From contig NC_091096.1 of the NCBI RefSeq assembly GCF_024713975.1, forward strand, positions 6,079,501 through 6,143,500: a DNA stretch of 64,000 bases, given 5' to 3'. Below, piece by piece: positions 58,386-64,000 of this stretch (the stretch's first letter is position 1; each line of letters starts with the position of its first letter). A program made the position numbers and the translations under genes. The stretch is from Paralichthys olivaceus (lineage: Eukaryota > Chordata > Actinopteri > Pleuronectiformes > Paralichthyidae). Below the pieces are notes generated by a model. That model was not told where the DNA came from, ran no database searches, and saw only the letters and a program-made list of their open reading frames with translations.

Positions 58386-61300
58386 GGAAAGACAGCCTCT
58401 TCGCCTCCTCCAAATACTACATGGGAGGCCCGAGGATTATGTTTCACGCAGGGTTTCGGTGAGTGATGATTTTTCTGAGGCTGGTGTCAATGTAAACACC
58501 AGGAGTTCGTGGCCTCCTGGGTCCGACGCACGAGCTTTACGCATCAGTTTACCTTGAATCTGAGCCGTGTGCATGGTGGTTTGTGAAACTCTGAGCTGTC
58601 CAAGGTGCTGCTGGTGAAGCCCTGGACACAGACTGGAGACTGAACAAAGACACAACTCAACAAATCAGGATTTGATGAGAACCACTTGTGGAGAGATATC
58701 ACGAGATGTACACCACAGTGAATCGGATCTGTCTGCATCATCATCAACACCACATCCAGGGTCTGTGGCTCAGCAGACTGTGGTGGAGAATAACTGAGTA
58801 CTATTACTCAAGTACATCTGAGGCACTAGAGTATTTACATCTTATGCTGCTTGATACTTCAAAGTGAAATATTCAAGCTATAAATATACTACATTTAAAT
58901 TTAAATAGGAATTTATAATAGAAAATCAACATTCATAGATGATGATGCTGTGTTGTGAATTAAATTACCTGATTTACATAATTTTAATTGATATTATTAA
59001 TAGATATTAATTGGTACCGATAATTTGTAGATGAAGACGTGATCAGTTTAGAAACAGTGATTGAAAATAATGAAGTATAAGTACAATCCTGCAGTACTCT
59101 TATTTCACTCGGTTGCAAATTAGTATAAAGTAAGCTGCTTTTTATCGTTATGTACTTTAGTACATCCTATACTTGTAATTATTTTATAAGTATAAAGCTA
59201 CATGCATGACATTTACATTGCACTGTGGTATTTATATATCATTTTCTCAAACAAACAGTAAATAAACGTCAGACCTATAGGGATTCAGGGGATCCAGGGA
59301 AATTCACAGGTTTATAGTACAGTGCAGTTTATAGAGTAATTAAAATGAGCTCCACCTTTGCCTGCTGCAACATTAAAGTGATGAACACACGAACGCATTC
59401 ATTATTATAATACAGTTGTATTTTGAAAAGGGTCACTCTGCATATTAAATATGTACTTTTACTACTTTTAGTATATTATAATGATCTGTATGACATTTTT
59501 TGGAGTGAAAAGCACAAATGCTTGACCTTTACTCCAAACTGTGGTATTCATCAAACAGTACTTCTTTCATCACTGAACAAACTGAAGTACAAAACAGAGG
59601 CCAAATGCATTTTGATGCTAATACTATAATTATGAATGCATGACTTCAATTTTTCAACAGACTTTTTTCTAAACTGTGATATTTTTACTTGTGCAAAACA
59701 TCAGTCGTTCCTTCACCACTGTGGGCTTTTTGAATACGAGAGTGGGTAATGAAAAACTGTGTAGGGTTTATGAACTGTTGCTAAATCTTTCTCTAATCGT
59801 TTTCAGGTCTCAGTTTGCCTTGAATTTTCTGGACCCATCGTTCATCCCGTTAACCAATGCACTAAACGAAGAGCTTCAAGGAAAATCGTCCAAGTGGAGG
59901 TTCAACAAGACGGCTTTTTCTCGGCTGAGGCAAGAGATTTTCTGATTTTTTATTTGTCCTCCAGAGTATCTGTTGTTTTGCAGAATGCGTAGCTGGGTTT
60001 GCTCTGTCAAAGCTTGACAAACTGGGGACTGTAGCTGTCAGGAATTTTAAGGGTTTTTATTTTTAACCTCAGAATCTTCACACTAGTTAAACTATGAAGA
60101 CAGAAAAAACATTTGTCAAGAATTTTCATTTTTTTCACGTTGACTGTTACTGGGGATTATTAAACCTTGAAGGCAAATGAAAAAAAAAATGGTGAAGAAA
60201 GACGGTCAAATGTCATAAAAAGCAAATAACTGATTAATAGCGAAAATTAGTGGCAGCATTAATAAATAATGCATCAGTGTACAGTCATCAAACATTCATA
60301 GATTTTGCTGCTTGTTCATTCAAACAAAGGAAAAAGCCCAACATGACTTTAGCCTGAACATCTAATCAATTCAAATATAATATATTTTCCCCATCAGGAA
60401 ATTTACAATTTGACAACTGAAAATTAGATTGGTGCTTGTTTTGATATTCAGTAATGTCCAGGAATAAAACAGGCTCAAGATATAAAGCTGTGTCTCTTTA
60501 CATGAGTGTTTTCCTTTTTGCAGGAAAGATATCTTCAGCTACATCGACATTCCCAACAACTTCTCCCTCACAAAGAACAGTGTGCGTGTTGGACAGCTGA
60601 TGCACTTTGACTACTCCAGCCACAAGTACGTTTTCTCCATCAGCAACAACTTCAAATCCCTGCTCCCAGACGCCTCTCCCGTCCTCAACAAGCACTACAG
60701 TGTGTGTGCTGTGGTGGGAAACAGTGGAATCCTGACCGGCAGCCACTGCGGCCCAGAAATCGACCAGGCCGACTTCGTCTTCCGCTGCAACTTCGCCCCC
60801 ACGGAGGTCTACTCCAAAGACGTGGGCAGGAAGACCAACCTGACCACCTTTAACCCCAGCATCCTGGAGAGGTACTACAACAACCTGCTGACCATCCAAG
60901 ACAGGAATAACTTCTTCCTCAACCTGAAGAAGCTTGAGGGCGCCATCCTGTGGATCCCGGCCTTCTTCCTCCATACCTCAGCCACAGTGACCAGGACCCT
61001 GGTGGACTTCTTTGTGGAGCACAAGGGTCAACTGAAGGTCAAACTGGCCTGGCCTGGGAACATCATGCATGATGTCAACAAGTAAGAGCTTCTATCCGAG
61101 CGATCGTTTGTGCACAATTGAAGTGGCATAAGAATCTAAATGAAAAGTATCATCAAGGCTCCAGCTACAGTATCGTTAAGGACACTGATGGAGCTTTCGT
61201 TTACATGCAGCAACGGAAAACTTTAAAGTTTACAGGCTTATTTCTTTACTTTGAGGATCATTACATCACATTTGGCCACTTTTATGACAAACAAAATACA

Positions 61301-62068
61301 CATTCTGTAAATCAGTGAAGTTGTGAGCCAGAAAAGAAGCTAAACAATAAGCTGAAAGAAATGCTCTGTATGTTGCAGAGTTAGTTGATAGGCTTTATTG
61401 CTATTACACAAGGTAACTTGATCTGTTGTTATTATAAAGATATTGAGTTAGCAGTTGTATTTTACAGTATTGTTCCTAATATTAGCAATTGTGGTGAAAA
61501 CACCAGTGGAACCAGAGGATCTCCAAGCACGATTTTCTATTTGATAAATGAAATAACCCGGAAATGTATTTTGAACAGAGCTAAGGTTGTTAGTAGGATG
61601 TGTGACCAGCTTTCTGAACAATAAGTGAATTAAAAGTCAGTCGCTCAATATTGTTATTAACTTCCCTAAGATACTGTAACATTTGCTTCATGGTGAGCTT
61701 TTGTTCAAAGGTAATGGATTAATCAGAAGTGTCTGAATGGAATTTCTTCTTTTGACTGACTAACTTGTCTGCTCCTTCACAGATACTGGAAGACTAAAAA
61801 CCTCTCTCCCAAACGTCTCAGCACTGGAATCCTCATGTACACGCTGGCTTACGCCATGTGTGATGAGATCCACCTCTACGGCTTCTGGCCCTTCGGCTGG
61901 GACCCCAACACAGGCAAGGATCTGCCTTACCACTACTACGACAAGAAAGGGACCAAATTCACCACCAAGTGGCAGGAGACCCACCAGCTGCCCAGCGAGT
62001 TCAAGCTGCTCTACAAGCTCCACAGGGAAGGTGTGACCAAGCTCAGCCTGACACACTGCACAGCTTAG
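58301..62068 (+). CDS. st8sia3: Alpha-2,8-sialyltransferase, ST8SIA3 type
   Basis: Type II Golgi enzyme (family GT29) that adds alpha-2,8-linked sialic acid to sialylated glycans. Exons: 58301-58458, 59807-59929, 60524-61081, 61783-62068; 374 residues (human ST8SIA3 380). The membrane anchor is about residues 8-26. Sialylmotif L starts near CAVVGNSGILTGSHCG (about 155) and includes DFVFRCNFAPTE; motif S is about 291-317 (LSTGILMYTLAYAMCDEIH); motif III is HYYD (330-333); motif VS is HQLPSE, with His347 and Glu352. Intron 2 needs a GC donor (CTGAG|GCAAGA); this gives a residue-for-residue length match to human across the junction, while reading on gives a stop after RQEIF. The closest family is ST8SIA3, but linkage to CCNG2 raises the option of the teleost ST8Sia III-related gene. 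Confidence 0.88.
58783..59170. repeat. Teleost 'AGTACT' repeat copy, ST8SIA intron 1
   Basis: TGTGGTGGAGAATAACTGAG, AGTACTATTACTCAAGTACA and later GTAAGCTGCTTTTTATCG fragments match the family described at 37196. The copy is diverged and its ends are approximate. Confidence 0.45.
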
Positions 62069-62645
62069 ACATAGTGTTGGGTGTTTTCAGAGTCGACTCC
62101 AGAGGCCGTGACCCAGATACATCAGCTCAGTTCAGACTTCTGTTGTGTCCCACAATGCATGATAAGTGTTGACGACATTCACGACACATTCATCCTACAA
62201 ACACACGCTGTAGTTTCACATGAAGAGGTCAGACTCACCCCGGACGTAGCTCACACACTCATTCAGGATGTGGTTGTGTTCAGTACGGTTAGGATTTTTT
62301 TTATGCTGCTCACTTGCCTTCATTACTCTCCTTTGCATGTCTGCTGGCTGTGGCTTAACAGCTCGAACAGAGCAGAAGTCTATTGTAACTGGAGTCTGCA
62401 GGGGATTTAGCTGTAGAGTCAGAAATAGTCAAATCATCCAGTTGTGTTTAATTCAGTATTGACTGATTAATCGCCTATTACAACAGTACACTGATTCTGA
62501 AAATCAATACATGGAAATCACTGCCTAATCTCAGGGAAGGAGTTAGATCAGTGTTTTTTTGTAATCAGATTCAACGCCTCAGAGAGGTGCCGTTTCCTGT
62601 TTTCAGGCCTTTTCCCCCGTGAGGTGTGAAGATTTGTTTACAAGA

Positions 62646-62703
<58 letters not shown>

Positions 62704-64000
62704 ATATATAAATATACTTGTGTGTCTTTTATTCTATGTAGAAAGTTTGACCGTCCACACCAATTTTTGGAATAATAATCAACATTCCAACAAAAAGCCA
62801 TAAATTCATGAACAGAAAGTATGTTGTCGTTAAAATACAGAATCAAAGAAAGTGGTATCAACCTACATTAGGTTCTGAGAACAAGATTTTAAGATTTGAA
62901 ATATATATACATATATAACAGTTGAATAGCCACGCTAGCGGTTACATTCAAGTCACACGAGTTAGATACCTGGCAACTTTTGAAAAACCTAATACGTCAT
63001 TTAACAACACTTTCTGTTCTGAAAGTATTTCCAGACACTGCGGCACAATAATAATAAAAATATGTTTTTTTACAAGTTTCTGAAGTTAATAGTCTATTTT
63101 CTGCCCAGGAAGTAAAAATAAACATATCTCCATACATTACTTTGTTTGATGAATAAAAAAAATTATCAATAATTTTTGTTAAATTCTTCAAAATTGCTTC
63201 ATGTTGCACAAATATTTATTGATTTATTTATTGAGTGTTTGAGGAGTCTGGAGTAACTTTCTTTACAGCAGAAATTCAGTTGCATAAAATGACCTTCATG
63301 TTTGTCAAAGATCTATTTTTCAAAGGTTTAGTGTCTGTGATGTAATGGCAATACATGAGAGCCACACACTGGGGCAGAGCTTTTACTGGCTATTTGTAAA
63401 TCTGTTCCTAAGTTTTTGTGTCAAGTCTTTACTAAACAAACTTCTAATGACCTTCAAACTAAATCAGGTTGTAACTTCACGGTGAAGATAAAACTTCAGG
63501 GAGTCGCTGATTCTCTCCAACAAATTAACACATCCTAAAACCACTAATTGTCGCTTTTGAACTCGTTTTCTTTTTTGTAAAGATGAAACAAATGAAATTG
63601 AACATGTTAGCGAGCTTTAGCGCTGCTGATTCTATGACCTTTGGTCTCCGAGCTTCATACTGAATGTACAGACACGATTTTCTCAAATAACTCTCTCAAG
63701 TGTTTTTCCCTTTAAAACCCGACATCTTAGCTAGTAAAAACTTCTATAAAGAAACATAATGCAACGTAAGCAATAGAACTTCCAAATGCAAACAACTGTC
63801 TTTGTAAAAGTAGTTTGAAATGACTTTGTTTTATCTATATATGCATACATAGAGAAGTTTGCATGTTCTGTAGTATTCATGCACATTAGTGGCAAATCCA
63901 ATTATGTTAACCTAACTGCTTTGGCTATTTAGTGTAACGTTGAGTAATTTGAGATAATTACATAATTTTTTTGTGAAATGCAATTTCAAACTTTTAATGT
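62069..64000 (+). other. st8sia3: ST8SIA 3' UTR and downstream sequence
   Basis: No further coding exon was recognised before the window ends. Candidate AATAAA hexamers lie at 63053-63058 and 63152-63157; the true transcript end is not clear. Confidence 0.4.
62647..62701. repeat. (CA)n microsatellite
   Basis: About 27 CA units within the probable 3' UTR of the sialyltransferase. Confidence 0.95.

Noticed and set aside
58860..59640. Possible alternative ST8SIA exons in intron 1
   Set aside because: Only short AT-rich ORFs and repeat remnants; no acceptor-donor pair with a matching frame.
59807..59945. ST8SIA as a pseudogene because exon 2 runs into a stop after RQEIF
   Set aside because: A GC donor just before restores frame and homology, and all other exons are intact with full sialylmotifs.
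57896..62701. Dinucleotide arrays as candidate CRISPR or origin elements
   Set aside because: They are simple vertebrate microsatellites without spaced unique sequence.

Overview
The window is nuclear DNA of a ray-finned fish, most likely a percomorph teleost. It shows multi-exon vertebrate genes with short GT-AG introns, dinucleotide microsatellites, and several interspersed repeats that recur in teleost genomes. No prokaryotic, organellar or CRISPR-like features were seen. Species cannot be fixed from the sequence alone. All gene identities rest on reading the translated exons against remembered vertebrate families; no search was run.

Six protein-coding genes were assembled exon by exon, and five keep the gene neighbourhood of human 4q21. 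(1) PPEF2 (+, 384-7555; first coding exon lies off the left edge), an EF-hand Ser/Thr phosphatase. (2) SCARB2/LIMP-2 (-, 16282-26905, 12 exons plus one candidate 48-nt cassette exon). (3) A 10 kb gene-poor stretch with a CCAAT/TATA/GC-box island just upstream of SCARB2. (4) FAM47E (+, 38440-40886). (5) CCDC158 (-, 42732-52259, 22 coding exons, tail-to-tail with FAM47E). (6) CCNG2 (+, 53376-55899), head-to-head with CCDC158. (7) An ST8SIA3-type alpha-2,8-sialyltransferase (+, 58301-62068), which is not next to CCNG2 in human and may be the teleost ST8Sia III-related paralogue.

Each gene gives an uninterrupted reading frame when spliced: PPEF2 717 aa (partial), SCARB2 514 aa (530 with the cassette), FAM47E 220 aa, CCDC158 960 aa, CCNG2 334 aa, ST8SIA 374 aa. 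These genes do not form one pathway; the shared layout is ancestral synteny. FAM47E and CCDC158 may share a ciliary or testis programme, since RFX X-box-like sites lie in both promoters.

No wholly new biological system was found. The most interesting points are: a cassette exon in the cytosolic tail of SCARB2, together with loss of the acidic di-leucine lysosomal signal; two non-canonical GC-AG introns (FAM47E and ST8SIA); a PPEF2 splice donor built from a (GT)12 microsatellite; a chain of upstream ORFs in front of the sialyltransferase; an orphan bidirectional-looking promoter island at 27.76-28.03 kb; and two perfect hairpins (19 and 20 bp stems).
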